A stretch of 64,000 nt of DNA from Algibacter sp. L1A34 (GCF_009796805.1 NZ_CP047029.1:1725501-1789500); one strand, 5' to 3'. Shown: positions 26,351-36,691, counted from the first letter of the stretch. Notes: generated from the sequence alone by a model not told the origin. Made by a program: numbers and translations.

Positions 26351-29089
26351 ATGGATAAATTTTCATTTTTAAATACAGCACACACAGCATATTTTGCTGA
26401 CTTATACGATCAATATTTACAAAACCCAGATTCGGTGGAGCCGAGTTGGAGAGCCTTTTTTCAAGGCTATGATTTCGGTAGTGAAAACTATGGATTAGAA
26501 GGTGATAGTGTAGAAAATATTTCTGCAGAAGTGCCAGAACAGTTACAAAAAGAATTTCAAATTGTAAGGCTTATTGATGGCTACAGAATGCGAGGACACT
26601 TGTTTACCAAAACAAATCCGGTACGTGATCGTCGTACATATTCACCAACATTAGAAATCTCTAATTTCGGACTTAGCGCAAACGATTTAGATACCGTTTT
26701 TACTGCAGGAGAAATTTTGGGTATTGGTACAAAAACGCTTCGCGAAATTATTGTACACCTCGATAAAATATATTGTCATTCTATTGGTGTCGAATATATG
26801 TATTTGCGTAACCCAGAAGTTATTGCTTGGTGGCAAGAACAACTTAATGCAAATGATAATCAGCCAAATTTTTCTGCTGATACTAAAAAATATATTCTTT
26901 CAAAATTAAATCATGCGGTTACTTTCGAAAACTTTTTGCAAACTAAATATGTTGGGCAAAAACGTTTTTCTTTAGAAGGAGGAGAGTCTTTAATTCCTGC
27001 CTTGAGTAATGTGCTTTTTTATGCTGTTAAAAAATACGGCGTTAAAGAATGTGTATTAGGTATGGCACACCGTGGTCGTTTAAATACACTTATCAATATT
27101 TTTAGAAAACCTTTGCATGAACTTTTTAGCGAGTTTGATGGTAAAGATTTTGAAGATATGGATATTGATGGTGATGTTAAATATCACTTGGGTTTAACGC
27201 TTGATAAAACTTATCAAAACGGTAAAACCCTTAAGATGAACTTGGTTCCGAATCCATCGCATTTAGAAACTGTTGCACCTGTAGCCGAAGGGATTACACG
27301 AGCAAAAATTGATGCGGATTATGATGGTGACGATTCTAAAATATTACCTATAATAGTACATGGGGATGCTGCAATCGCAGGTCAAGGTATAGTTTATGAG
27401 GTTGCACAAATGAGCCAGTTAGCTGGATATAAAACAGGCGGAACTGTACATATTGTTGTAAATAACCAAATAGGATTTACAACCAATTATTTAGATGCAC
27501 GATCTAGTACGTATTGTACAGATGTGGCTAAAGTGACATTGTCACCGGTGTTACACGTAAATGCAGATGATGCAGAGGCTGTAGTTCATGCCGTTGAAAT
27601 GGCATTGGAATACAGAATGCGATACAAAAAAGATGTATACATCGATTTATTAGGTTATAGAAAATATGGGCATAATGAAGGTGATGAGCCACGATTTACG
27701 CAGCCAAAATTATATAAAGAAATAGCGAAGCATTCTAATCCATTTAAAATTTATGCTGATAAATTAATAGCTGAAAAAACTGTTGATCAAGCATATGTTG
27801 ATGATATTATTTCGGAATTTAAAGAGACTTTAGAAGGTGAGTATTCTAAGGCTAAAAAAGCCAAGTCGTCTATAGTTCGTGAGTTTATGCAAGAACGTTG
27901 GACAGATTTTGAGCGTCAAGGCTTAGAGTCTATGATGCAAACAGAAGATACATCTTATCCAAAAAATAAATTAGAAAGTATTTCTAAAGTAGTTTCTACA
28001 GTTCCAGCAGGTGTTAAGTTTTTACGCAAAGCAGAAAAAATTCTTAAAGGTCGAGAAAAAATGGTTTTTGAAACCGATACACTCGATTGGGGAATGGGAG
28101 AAACGCTAGCATACGGAAGTTTGCTTGAAGAAGGTTTTAATGTGCGTATCTCTGGGCAAGACGTTGAGCGTGGAACATTTAGCCACCGTCATGCTATTTT
28201 ACGTGACGAAATTTCAGAAGAACGTATTAATTTATTAAATATCAATCCAGAGAGTAAAGGTAAAATGGATATTTATAATTCCTTTTTATCAGAATATGGT
28301 GTACTTGGTTTCGATTATGGTTATGCCATGGCAAACCCAAATACATTAACCATTTGGGAAGCGCAATTTGGAGATTTTAGTAATGGAGCTCAAATTATAT
28401 TCGATCAATATTTATCGGCAGCTGAAGATAAATGGAAATCTCAAAATGGAATTGTAGTTTTATTACCTCATGGATATGAGGGGCAAGGTTCCGAGCATTC
28501 ATCAGCAAGAATAGAACGTTACCTACAATTATGTGGTGAAGATAATATGACGGTTGCCGATTGTACAACACCAGGGAACATGTTCCACTTGTTACGTCGC
28601 CAAATGAAACGTAATTATAGAAAACCCTTAATTGTTTTCACTCCAAAAAGTTTATTACGTCATCCAAAAGCAGTTTCTAGTATAAAAGATTTAGCATCAG
28701 GAGAATTTCAAGAAGTTATCGACGATACTATTAACCCAACAAATGTTAAGAAATTAGTATTCTGTACAGGTAAATTTTATTACGATTTATTAGCTGAAAG
28801 AGAAGAACTAGGAAGAGAGGATGTTGCATTAGTGCGAATAGAACAGTTATTCCCGCTTCATTTAGAAAAAATACAAAGTGTTATTGATAAATATCCAAAT
28901 GTTGAAAGTTACACTTGGGCGCAAGAAGAACCTAAAAACATGGGGGCTTGGATGCACATGGCACAACGTATGGATTTAGTGAAGTTAGAAGTAGCAGCAC
29001 GTCCTTACAATTCTGTACCAGCACCAGGATCTAATACTAGAGATAAACGCAGACAACGTCGTGTAATCGATGAGGTTTTTGCAAATTAA
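26351..29089 (+). CDS. sucA: 2-oxoglutarate dehydrogenase E1 component
   Basis: Thiamine diphosphate-dependent decarboxylase of the citric acid cycle, working with SucB and a lipoamide dehydrogenase. 912 residues, full length for the family. The start MDKFSFLNTAHTAYFADLY is the typical flavobacterial N-terminus. Visible conserved stretches are VLGMAHRGRLNTL, FEFDGKDF-like segment, HGDAAIAGQGIVYE, IVVNNQIGFTT, RYGHNEGDEP-type (GYRKYGHNEGDEPRFTQP), SGQDVERGTFSHRHA and LLPHGYEGQGSEHSSAR. Followed 41 bp later by sucB on one transcript. Confidence 0.98.
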   Translation: MDKFSFLNTAHTAYFADLYDQYLQNPDSVEPSWRAFFQGYDFGSENYGLEGDSVENISAEVPEQLQKEFQIVRLIDGYRMRGHLFTKTNPVRDRRTYSPTLEISNFGLSANDLDTVFTAGEILGIGTKTLREIIVHLDKIYCHSIGVEYMYLRNPEVIAWWQEQLNANDNQPNFSADTKKYILSKLNHAVTFENFLQTKYVGQKRFSLEGGESLIPALSNVLFYAVKKYGVKECVLGMAHRGRLNTLINIFRKPLHELFSEFDGKDFEDMDIDGDVKYHLGLTLDKTYQNGKTLKMNLVPNPSHLETVAPVAEGITRAKIDADYDGDDSKILPIIVHGDAAIAGQGIVYEVAQMSQLAGYKTGGTVHIVVNNQIGFTTNYLDARSSTYCTDVAKVTLSPVLHVNADDAEAVVHAVEMALEYRMRYKKDVYIDLLGYRKYGHNEGDEPRFTQPKLYKEIAKHSNPFKIYADKLIAEKTVDQAYVDDIISEFKETLEGEYSKAKKAKSSIVREFMQERWTDFERQGLESMMQTEDTSYPKNKLESISKVVSTVPAGVKFLRKAEKILKGREKMVFETDTLDWGMGETLAYGSLLEEGFNVRISGQDVERGTFSHRHAILRDEISEERINLLNINPESKGKMDIYNSFLSEYGVLGFDYGYAMANPNTLTIWEAQFGDFSNGAQIIFDQYLSAAEDKWKSQNGIVVLLPHGYEGQGSEHSSARIERYLQLCGEDNMTVADCTTPGNMFHLLRRQMKRNYRKPLIVFTPKSLLRHPKAVSSIKDLASGEFQEVIDDTINPTNVKKLVFCTGKFYYDLLAEREELGREDVALVRIEQLFPLHLEKIQSVIDKYPNVESYTWAQEEPKNMGAWMHMAQRMDLVKLEVAARPYNSVPAPGSNTRDKRRQRRVIDEVFAN

Positions 29090-29130
29090 ATAAAAAGAAT
29101 AAAATTCATATACAATTAAAATTATAAAGA

Positions 29131-30336
29131 ATGATTTTAGAAATGAAAGTGCCTTCACCAGGCGAATCTATCACAGAAGTAGAAATAGCGACTTGGTTAG
29201 TTGAAGATGGCGATTACGTTGAAAAAGACCAAGCTATTGCCGAAGTTGATAGTGATAAAGCAACCTTAGAATTACCAGCAGAAGCAAGTGGTATTATTAC
29301 GCTTAAAGCGGAAGAAGGTGATGCTGTTGAAGTTGGAGCTGTAGTTTGTTTAATTGATACAAGTGCAGAAAAACCAGCAGGTGGAGAAGCGCCAAAAGCA
29401 GAAGTTAAAGTGGAAGCACCAAAAGCAGAAGCGCCAAAAGTAGCTGAAGCAAAAACGTATGCTACAGGTTCTGCAAGTCCTGCCGCTAAAAAAGTTTTAG
29501 CTGAAAAAGGAATTGCTGCCTCATCTATTTCAGGTACGGGTAAAGCAGGCCGAATTACTAAAGACGATGCCGTAAAAGCAGTACCTTCTATGGGAACTCC
29601 AACTGGTGGTAGCCGTGGTACTTCCAGAAGTAAAATGTCTATGTTACGTAGAAAAGTAGCCGAACGTTTAGTTGAGGTGAAAAATACAACAGCGATGTTA
29701 ACCACATTTAATGAGGTTGATATGTCGCCTATTTTTGCGTTACGTTCAGAATATAAAGAGACCTTTAAAACTAAACATGGTGTTGGTTTAGGGTTTATGA
29801 GTTTCTTTACTTTAGCAGTTGTTAGAGCGCTAGAAATGTATCCATCAGTGAATTCAATGATGGATGGTAAAGAAATGTTATCATACGATTTTTGTGATAT
29901 TAGTATTGCTGTATCGGGTCCAAAAGGATTAATGGTACCAGTAATTCGTAATGCTGAAAACTTATCTTTTAGAGGTGTAGAGTCGGAAGTAAAACGTTTG
30001 GCACTTCGCGCAAGAGATGGTCAAATTACTGTTGATGAAATGACGGGTGGAACATTCACTATAACAAACGGAGGTGTTTTTGGTAGTATGTTATCTACGC
30101 CAATTATTAATCCACCACAAAGTGGGATTTTAGGAATGCACAACATTGTAGAGCGTCCGGTTGCTATTGATGGTCAGGTTGTAATTCGTCCAATAATGTA
30201 TGTAGCATTATCTTATGATCATAGAATTATTGATGGTAAAGAAAGTGTAGGGTTCTTAGTTGCTGTAAAAGAGGCTTTAGAAAACCCGATAGAATTATTA
30301 ATGAATAACGATGTTAGAAAAGCTTTAGAACTTTAA
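29131..30336 (+). CDS. sucB: Dihydrolipoyllysine-residue succinyltransferase (2-oxoglutarate dehydrogenase E2)
   Basis: 401-residue core of the 2-oxoglutarate dehydrogenase complex; transfers the succinyl group to CoA. Domains in order: lipoyl domain (1-75) with the lipoylated lysine in DSDKATLEL; an Ala/Pro/Lys-rich linker (85-110); peripheral subunit-binding domain ([18 protein letters not shown]...[11 protein letters not shown], about 113-150); catalytic acyltransferase domain with [16 protein letters not shown] at the C-terminus (active-site His and Asp of HRIIDG). One lipoyl domain, as usual. Ends at a strong terminator. Confidence 0.98.
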   Translation: MILEMKVPSPGESITEVEIATWLVEDGDYVEKDQAIAEVDSDKATLELPAEASGIITLKAEEGDAVEVGAVVCLIDTSAEKPAGGEAPKAEVKVEAPKAEAPKVAEAKTYATGSASPAAKKVLAEKGIAASSISGTGKAGRITKDDAVKAVPSMGTPTGGSRGTSRSKMSMLRRKVAERLVEVKNTTAMLTTFNEVDMSPIFALRSEYKETFKTKHGVGLGFMSFFTLAVVRALEMYPSVNSMMDGKEMLSYDFCDISIAVSGPKGLMVPVIRNAENLSFRGVESEVKRLALRARDGQITVDEMTGGTFTITNGGVFGSMLSTPIINPPQSGILGMHNIVERPVAIDGQVVIRPIMYVALSYDHRIIDGKESVGFLVAVKEALENPIELLMNNDVRKALEL

Positions 30337-30356
30337 GTAATATTTAATATAGTAGT

Positions 30357-30398
30357 AAAAAAAGGGTGTTTCATAATTTATGAAACACCCTTTTTTTT
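30357..30398 (+). terminator. Terminator of sucAB
   Basis: Stem AAAGGGTGTTTCAT (30361-30374) with ATGAAACACCCTTT (30380-30393), followed by eight T. Textbook intrinsic terminator. Confidence 0.9.
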
Positions 30399-30422
30399 GG
30401 TTTAGACGTATAATGAGAGAGC

Positions 30423-30539
30423 CTAAAACATTATATATAAGTTAAAGGATATCATTACGATAACTAAAATAAAAACAACAATTAATACAAATTTATTCAA
30501 AGGATTCCTCTTCTCTTCCATGATTTGTTCTTTTAGCAT
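30423..30539 (-). CDS. Small membrane peptide (38 aa)
   Basis: Frame MLKEQIMEEKRNPLNKF followed by one strong hydrophobic helix (VLIVVFILVIVMISF) and a short tail; stop at 30423. A charged N-terminus and a single transmembrane segment are typical of small flavobacterial membrane peptides. The internal Met at residue 7 is an alternative start. It lies alone between the sucB terminator and an otherwise empty stretch. No homologue is recognised; coding status rests on composition only. Confidence 0.45.
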   Translation of the reverse strand: MLKEQIMEEKRNPLNKFVLIVVFILVIVMISFNLYIMF

Positions 30540-30807
30540 TTGTTTAAATTTTTAGTAGTTTAACTTATGTGGCTTTGCTAAATAATAGCATTGTAAAGGT
30601 ATGTTGCTTGTAGTTTTAAAAAAATAAGTTTATGTACGTATTTTTATAATCGAGCTGTTTTTTTAGTTATGAAACAGAATCATTCGTATCTAAATTATTA
30701 TTATCTAGAGCCAAATATATTTTGATATGGTAGAGTAAAAATTATTTCGCTTTATAAAAATTTGTGATTTACATGTTTTATAAGTGAATAGTGTAATTTT
30801 AAAATGT
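30540..30807. other. Intergenic region without recognisable gene
   Basis: A/T-rich, no frame longer than a few dozen codons on either strand and no clear promoter match; it presumably carries the upstream region of the small membrane peptide. Confidence 0.4.
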
Positions 30808-30846
30808 AAAAGACTCTAAATCATTACAATTTAGAGTCTTTTTTAA
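30808..30846 (-). terminator. Terminator after the response regulator gene
   Basis: Stem AAAAGACTCTAAAT (30808-30821) with ATTTAGAGTCTTTT (30829-30842), 7-base loop. Symmetrical A/T flanks let it work in both directions; the operon ending at 30926 is the obvious client. Confidence 0.75.
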
Positions 30847-30925
30847 TTCTCCCTAAGAACTAATTAATAGCACTGTAAAGATATAGTTTATTCCCGTAAG
30901 AAAAAATACGCACTTCTACTTATAT

Positions 30926-31555
30926 TTATAAAAATGCTTTATTTACGGTAGCCCAGATGGCTAGAGAAGTTGGTTTTTTATCTAAATTTAATTTAGAAAC
31001 TATGTTACTACGGTGTTTATCTACAGTTCTAACGGAAATAGATAATTCTTTGGCAATGGTATGGCTAGTTTTACTTTCTGAAATAAGACGCACTATTTTG
31101 AATTCAGATTTTGTTAATAGCTCTAAGTTTTTCGGTTTTGTATTGTTATTATGATCTAGATACGATGCAATCTCTTCGCTAAAATAAGGTTTTCCCTCTA
31201 ACACATGTTCAATACAATTTTCTATTTCTTCAACAGCAAATTCCTTTAAAATGTACCCGTAAACCCCAGCTTCAATGGCTTGGTCGTAAACTTCTTCTTC
31301 TTTATCAAAAGTAATAAGTATTATTTTTGTTGGTAAACGGTGCTTTTTACAAGTCTCAGCAATTTCTAAACCTGTTTTATGTGGCATTCTAATATCTAGA
31401 ATAGCAATTTCGGGTTCTAATTTTACAATTAAGTTATAGGCAGCGTTGCCATCTTCAGCACTTCCAATGATATTAAACCCTTTGGATGTTAAAAAATCGG
31501 TAAGACCGCGTAGCATTAACGGATGATCATCAGCTATTACTATAGTTGTATTCAT
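30926..31555 (-). CDS. LuxR/NarL-type response regulator (orphan)
   Basis: 209 residues: receiver domain (1-125) with acidic pocket Asp9-Asp10, phospho-acceptor Asp54 (ILDIRMP), Thr82 and Lys104; LuxR-type HTH at the C-terminus (LTKSEFKIVRLISESKTSHTIA followed by the recognition helix SVRTVDKHRSNIVSKL). No histidine kinase is adjacent. It closes the operon PKD-barrel / TPR-CHAT / retropepsin / regulator, 50 bp after the retropepsin gene, so it may control this locus or respond to it. Confidence 0.93.
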   Translation of the reverse strand: MNTTIVIADDHPLMLRGLTDFLTSKGFNIIGSAEDGNAAYNLIVKLEPEIAILDIRMPHKTGLEIAETCKKHRLPTKIILITFDKEEEVYDQAIEAGVYGYILKEFAVEEIENCIEHVLEGKPYFSEEIASYLDHNNNTKPKNLELLTKSEFKIVRLISESKTSHTIAKELSISVRTVDKHRSNIVSKLNLDKKPTSLAIWATVNKAFL

Positions 31556-31605
31556 TGACTAGTTGCTAGGAAGGTATTAATTGCTATTGCGTCTAATTTA
31601 AACGA

Positions 31606-32049
31606 TTATAGCTTCAAATACAAGTATTTCTTTTCATAATCAATAATGCCCTTAGCTTTTTTCAAAATGTCGGCACCAATTATACCATCTACAGGCTTTG
31701 AGTTATGGTTTATAAGGGCTGTGTTTACATGAGATAAATTAAATAAAACGAGCACTACTTTATTGTGACTCCATTTTCCAATTTTGACTTTATTTTTTTT
31801 AGACATTTTGGTGTCCATATCTGTGGCTCCAGCACCAGCAGCTTTTATTAAAGAATCTTCGGCATTGAGATTAAACGTTTCAATCCCTTCAAACCCAACG
31901 CAAGAACTAGATGCTCCTGTATCTAAAATAAACAAACCTTTTTTTCCATTAATAGTAGCTTTTATTTCAAAATGATTTGTTTTTGTTAAATGAAGCTTTA
32001 CTTTGGTGTAACCCTTGTTTATTAGGAACTCTTGAAGGTTTGTTGTCAT
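31606..32049 (-). CDS. Retropepsin-like aspartic protease (clan AA)
   Basis: 147 residues, no signal peptide, so predicted cytoplasmic. The single catalytic motif is LFILDTGASSSCVGFEG (Asp43-Thr-Gly at 43-45), with the hydrophobic-hydrophobic-Gly motif IIGADILKKAKGIIDYEKKYLYL at the end. A single motif means an active enzyme must dimerise, as retroviral protease does. Its ATG overlaps the stop of the CHAT gene by four bases (ATGA), so translation is coupled and the two proteases probably act in one process. The substrate is unknown. Confidence 0.88.
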   Translation of the reverse strand: MTTNLQEFLINKGYTKVKLHLTKTNHFEIKATINGKKGLFILDTGASSSCVGFEGIETFNLNAEDSLIKAAGAGATDMDTKMSKKNKVKIGKWSHNKVVLVLFNLSHVNTALINHNSKPVDGIIGADILKKAKGIIDYEKKYLYLKL

Positions 32050-34568
32050 TTAGTTTTTAATTTCAATGCTAAAAATACTATAAACAGCGCAATTAGTATC
32101 CCAATGCAAATATAAATTACTAAGTTTTTTGTTTTCGGTTCCGTAAGTTCTCCATAGTAAACAAAAGCGCTCCAGTAGTAAGGCGATTTTTTAGAATTGC
32201 TAATCGATTCATTTTCAATATAACTTATCTTAGAAGCATGATTGGCGATATTAGCCGATTGGGATGTGTTGTAGCTTTCGTAAAATGATTCCATGATTTG
32301 TGCAGTCGATAAATCGTTAATTTGCCAAAGTGAAAACAATATGTTTTGTGCGCCAGCATATTGAAACCCTCGCGCTACGCTCATAGCGCCTTCGCCTCTG
32401 TACAATTTACCAACGCCCGTTTCGCAGGCGCTTAAAACAACTAGTTTTGGACTCAAATCTAGGCTATAGAGTTCATTTAAAAACAGTGTATTATCAAAAA
32501 ATGATAGGTTTGATGGTTTTACAAAATCGCCACTGCTAGCATGGGTTGATAAATGAATAATATCATATTTTGAAGCATTTTTAAAAAAGTTGTTTTTGGT
32601 AGCTTCTGCTCGCATAAAAAGTTTTGAGGGCATATGTTTCTCAATCGCTTTAGCCTCGTTAACGGAATACGTTAAAGTTTGATTTGTGTTTTCAAAAACA
32701 GGAAAAAAACCTAAAACATTGTTGTTACTTCTCTTTTTAGTTTCATTTAAATATAGAGCAATACTGGTATTATAAATAATGTTATGCTTTTTGATAACAA
32801 AAGGCATTTTGGCGTAAGATGCTGTTTTTGTTTCTTCCGTTAGTAAAGCTTCAAAAGGTATAAAACTCAGTAAACCATCGGGAATAATGATGACATTTTT
32901 AAAAGATGAAAGCATATTAAAACCTAATAATTCATAAATTCTAAAACCCTGTTCTGTATAATTTGATATATCATTATTAATGGTTGAAGGCGCATTAAAA
33001 AGATTAATAAAATCTGAAATTTGTCTTTTTATTTCTGAAGTAAAATCAATTCGGTTGATGCTTATGTCTTGACTTGAAACAATAAATTGGTAAATACTTT
33101 TTTTGCCATAAAAATATTCGGTTAAAACAGTATCATCTTTTAATAATTTTGCGTTGAGAATATTGTAATTAATGGAAGATTCCTTGTCTGGAAATTTTTT
33201 AGAAATCCTTTTTTTTAAGGCTTTCAGTTGCATACTAATTGCGCTAAGTTGTATGCTTAAAGTATTAATTTTAGAAGAACCCAAACCTTCTTTAATCAAT
33301 AAACTAGTGAGTTGTTCTTGTTTTTTTAAGAGGCTGAATTCTTTAATTAGTAAACTATTGTTTGGGAAACGTTGTAAGCGTGTTTTTTTTGAAAATAAGG
33401 TTTTTAAAACTGAAGATTTACTGTTTTCTGCATATTGAAGCGCCGTTTTTAAAACCGATTTATTTTGAGTTTCACGATAAGTATCAAAAAGAATATCGAT
33501 ACATTTTTCACTTCGTATTCTGTTATTCGTTTCGTTTAAAATTTTGGTTTCTTGAGAGGTCCAGCTACTTTGTAATAAATTAGAAACGTAAAAACTAAGA
33601 TCCAAGCTCCGTAATGCTAATTCAGGGTTCGTTTCTATTTCGGCATACAAATCGAAAATATCCATAAATTTATTGTCGGCGTATAGTTCATTTTTACTTG
33701 GCAATCCGCTGTTTTTAAATTGTGGTAATAACGTTTTTATTGCCGATTGTAAAAACGATAAAGCTTTTTTCTGTTGTTTCAAAAGAAAATAAAGTTGAGC
33801 CTCTTCAATATAGAGTTGGGCTTCTTCACGTTTTGTAATGTTATTTTTTAATTGAATATTTTTATAGGAATAAAAAGAGTCTAAGGCTTTTGGAAAATCT
33901 TTGTTTTTTAAATGAAATAAATAATTACTTCTTATGTTTTTAGAGTTTGAGGTCTGGTTGAATTGATTTAAAACGGTTAGGTTTTCTGTTTTTATTTGAA
34001 GTAAATGTACTTTTTGAATTTCAGAAATATTTTTAATTTTTAAACCGTCATCTATAGTTTCTATTGCCGTTTTATGCCTTCCTAAAGTGAAATATAATTT
34101 AGCTAGATTAATAACACCACTTACTTGATGTGCTGTGTTTTTAGTTTTTTCAGCTAAATATATATATTGATTTATAGTGTTTAGCGCATTGGTAAAATCG
34201 CCTGTTTTTGTGTATAAAGTACCTAGCGGGTTTAAACAATTTTCTATAATATCGAAATCTGAAATTTTTGAAAGCTGGTTATCATTAAAACGGATTAGAG
34301 CATCTTCATAAGTGTTAATCGCTTTTGTTAATTTAGATTGTTCGAATAAATAAAAGGCTTTATGTGTTTGTAGAAACACCAAAGCGAGCTGCTCATCTTT
34401 AGATGTTACTTCAATTTTAAAAGCACTTTCTTTTTTGTCTAAAACCTGAAGCGAGGTGCTGTTTTGATTTCCAATAAAAGATTCCGCGGCCAAATAAATA
34501 GTTTCTTCTAAGTTTTGGGCGAAACTAAATGCGGTGATAAAAAAAAGAAGAAAGTAATGTTTTTTCAT
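32046..34568 (-). CDS. Secreted, membrane-anchored TPR-CHAT protease (caspase-like)
   Basis: 840 residues. Signal peptide MKKHYFLLFFITAFSFAQ; then about 350 residues of tetratricopeptide-like helical repeats (for example LNPLGTLYTKTGDFTNALNTI, NLAKLYFTLGRHKTAIETI, EAQLYFLLKQQKKALSFL); a linker; a CHAT domain at about 520-800 with the catalytic dyad His676 (IIHLSTHASS) and Cys715 (VVLSACETGVG), followed by GARGFQYAG-like and FSLWQINDLST segments; finally one helix at about 816-836 and a basic tail (KLKTK). This topology puts the TPR and protease domains in the periplasm, tethered to the inner membrane. CHAT proteases include separases and the TPR-CHAT subunit of type III-E CRISPR systems. Confidence 0.93.
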   Translation of the reverse strand: MKKHYFLLFFITAFSFAQNLEETIYLAAESFIGNQNSTSLQVLDKKESAFKIEVTSKDEQLALVFLQTHKAFYLFEQSKLTKAINTYEDALIRFNDNQLSKISDFDIIENCLNPLGTLYTKTGDFTNALNTINQYIYLAEKTKNTAHQVSGVINLAKLYFTLGRHKTAIETIDDGLKIKNISEIQKVHLLQIKTENLTVLNQFNQTSNSKNIRSNYLFHLKNKDFPKALDSFYSYKNIQLKNNITKREEAQLYIEEAQLYFLLKQQKKALSFLQSAIKTLLPQFKNSGLPSKNELYADNKFMDIFDLYAEIETNPELALRSLDLSFYVSNLLQSSWTSQETKILNETNNRIRSEKCIDILFDTYRETQNKSVLKTALQYAENSKSSVLKTLFSKKTRLQRFPNNSLLIKEFSLLKKQEQLTSLLIKEGLGSSKINTLSIQLSAISMQLKALKKRISKKFPDKESSINYNILNAKLLKDDTVLTEYFYGKKSIYQFIVSSQDISINRIDFTSEIKRQISDFINLFNAPSTINNDISNYTEQGFRIYELLGFNMLSSFKNVIIIPDGLLSFIPFEALLTEETKTASYAKMPFVIKKHNIIYNTSIALYLNETKKRSNNNVLGFFPVFENTNQTLTYSVNEAKAIEKHMPSKLFMRAEATKNNFFKNASKYDIIHLSTHASSGDFVKPSNLSFFDNTLFLNELYSLDLSPKLVVLSACETGVGKLYRGEGAMSVARGFQYAGAQNILFSLWQINDLSTAQIMESFYESYNTSQSANIANHASKISYIENESISNSKKSPYYWSAFVYYGELTEPKTKNLVIYICIGILIALFIVFLALKLKTK

Positions 34569-34622
34569 GTTATGTTTTACAACAATAATTTAGAACCTAA
34601 TAGATTTTATGGATTATTAAAC

Positions 34623-36578
34623 TTAAAATTTCCAAATAGCATAAAATTGCCAATAGTTGAAGTCTTCTTCAAAATTCATGATGTATCTTGCGCCTAAACT
34701 AGGGCCTATTCTGGCAAAACCAGCTGTAGCTTCAAATAACAACCCAGTGCGTAAATTGGTGAAGGATTCGCTGGTGCTGCTGCTTTCTTCAAAAGAATTA
34801 AAAAGATTTTTTTCTATTGCGTCGCCTTCAAACTGTTCTGTAAATGTATTTTGTGTACTTTTTTCACTTAAAGAGATAGTGTTTTGTAAACCTGCTCCTA
34901 TACCTATAAAGTTATTTAAATTATAGCGTAATAAAACGGGAACATCCCAATCTATGTTTTTGTATGTGGTTTGGGTAGTTGTACGTTGTAAATACCTAAA
35001 ACCTTGTGCGGCATCATCTACAAATTCTTCAATCACATCTATGTTGCTATCATAATTATGAAAATTACTCATAAGTTCAATCTGCCAATATAATCTATAC
35101 GATTTATATGGAGATAGAGTAGCTCCAATAAAATAACTTTCGGAATTTCGTAAATCGGAAAATGAGTTATAACCCATTTTTGCTCCAATAGAAATCCCTG
35201 GTAAAAATCGAGTTGTAGAATAATTAGTAATTATCGGGTCGTTTTTATCAAAAATAATTGCGGTTCTACTTTTGGTTTTTACTTTATGAAAATCTTTAGC
35301 AAACTTTACGCTGTATTTTACAAAACCTTTTGTGGAATCGTATTCTTTTACGTTTTTCTGTTCGCTGCCAGGTAAATAGATGTTTTTAAAGGTGAAAATA
35401 GCTTGGGTTTTGGTGAATGTTGTATCTAGACAACTATAGAGAACATCTCGTTTGGGGCATATGTCGCATTTAGGATACATATCGACAACTTTTAAAGTCG
35501 ATTTATCTAACATTTCTGGAATATCGGTTTCTAAACGGATGGTATTTGCAGGGCCTTCACCGTTGTTTTGAAACTTAATTTTATACTTTAAAGTTTTAAA
35601 ACGGACAAGGCGATAATTCATAAATGTCCCGTTAGACGACATTTTATTAGGATCGTGCGAGGTTACAATTTCCATTTCCATATCTTTTACTTTGTGGTTA
35701 TCGTAATTGGCATCTGGCACATAAATACCACGAACAGAAATTATGGCACTAGTATCTTTAACCATTTCTGGAGTGGTTTTTAAACTGAAAAAAATATTAC
35801 GTTCTTCTTCAGGTTCCATGTTGTCGAACTCTAAAACGCGCCAGTTTTTGTACACCGCTTGGGCTTGGGATAGGGTTAAAGGTAAATTTGTTTTTATGGT
35901 AGTATCTTGTGATATATTCCTGAAATTTGTGGCTTCATCATTTAAGGACGCTAAATACGTATTGTTGTTTTCAATGTTTTGGGTTGAAGCAAAAGCACCG
36001 GTTAAAACGCTTTTTTCATTGTGATGGAATCTAGTATCTGTTAATTCAAAATTATTGGCTTTATATTTCAATTCATTAAAAAACAGATAGATTTTCCCGT
36101 TGGTCGTGTAGTTTTTAATGTTTTTGTAACTTAAAATGGTTACAATTTCTTCTTCTGGAACAGGTTCGCGATTTCGTTTAAGAGTGAAATCGTCTTCCAT
36201 AGATGCTTCATCTAGATAATCATCGGTAACTGAATTAATCTTTATTTTTTTAGGGCGAGTAGTTGGTGGTTTACCGGTGTCGTAATTATTGGTTGCCCAT
36301 AATTTTATTTCATATTCACCTTTCTGTTTGTAAGTATGCTTTGGTGTTGCTTCTTTGCTATAGCTGCCGTCTCCCATTTCCCAGTAATGGGTGTAAAATG
36401 CTTTGGGTGCACCTGCTATTTGATTTAAAGCTGGTGTTTCTGGAGTTAACAAAACCGAATTACCTACTATGTTTGTTTTAATTGTTGCGGCTCTAGTAAT
36501 GGTATCGTTAATTGGTGCTTGTCCAAAAATAAATAAAGGTAAAGTTAAAGTTAGAAAAAGGGTGAGGTATTTTTTCAT
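34623..36578 (-). CDS. PKD-domain outer membrane beta-barrel protein
   Basis: 651 residues. Signal peptide MKKYLTLFLTLTLPLFIFGQ; a PKD domain (about 55-115) with THYWEMGDGSYSKEATPKHTY; a middle region with a DUF11-like conserved-repeat fold (LKYKIKFQNNGEGPANTIRL and CDICPKRDVLYSC cysteines); and a C-terminal barrel of about 190 residues starting ISIGAKMGYNSFSDLRN and ending in YWQFYAIWKF, whose terminal Phe signals outer membrane insertion. This combines a surface or periplasmic binding module with an outer membrane pore-like barrel. It starts the operon and could be its sensor or structural anchor; that is inference. Confidence 0.85.
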   Translation of the reverse strand: MKKYLTLFLTLTLPLFIFGQAPINDTITRAATIKTNIVGNSVLLTPETPALNQIAGAPKAFYTHYWEMGDGSYSKEATPKHTYKQKGEYEIKLWATNNYDTGKPPTTRPKKIKINSVTDDYLDEASMEDDFTLKRNREPVPEEEIVTILSYKNIKNYTTNGKIYLFFNELKYKANNFELTDTRFHHNEKSVLTGAFASTQNIENNNTYLASLNDEATNFRNISQDTTIKTNLPLTLSQAQAVYKNWRVLEFDNMEPEEERNIFFSLKTTPEMVKDTSAIISVRGIYVPDANYDNHKVKDMEMEIVTSHDPNKMSSNGTFMNYRLVRFKTLKYKIKFQNNGEGPANTIRLETDIPEMLDKSTLKVVDMYPKCDICPKRDVLYSCLDTTFTKTQAIFTFKNIYLPGSEQKNVKEYDSTKGFVKYSVKFAKDFHKVKTKSRTAIIFDKNDPIITNYSTTRFLPGISIGAKMGYNSFSDLRNSESYFIGATLSPYKSYRLYWQIELMSNFHNYDSNIDVIEEFVDDAAQGFRYLQRTTTQTTYKNIDWDVPVLLRYNLNNFIGIGAGLQNTISLSEKSTQNTFTEQFEGDAIEKNLFNSFEESSSTSESFTNLRTGLLFEATAGFARIGPSLGARYIMNFEEDFNYWQFYAIWKF

Positions 36579-36691
36579 AGAACCGTTTAGTTAGTTTATA
36601 AATATACAAAAGAGAATGTTTTTAAGACGAAAAAATATTTTGATGCTTCAATTCTGTGTGAGGTCTACTAATTAATTGCCATGTTTTTCGT

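Noticed and set aside
29214-29705. 163-codon reverse frame opposite sucB
   Set aside because: Antisense to the lipoyl/linker region; the Ala/Pro/Ser-rich translation is the mirror of the repetitive linker.
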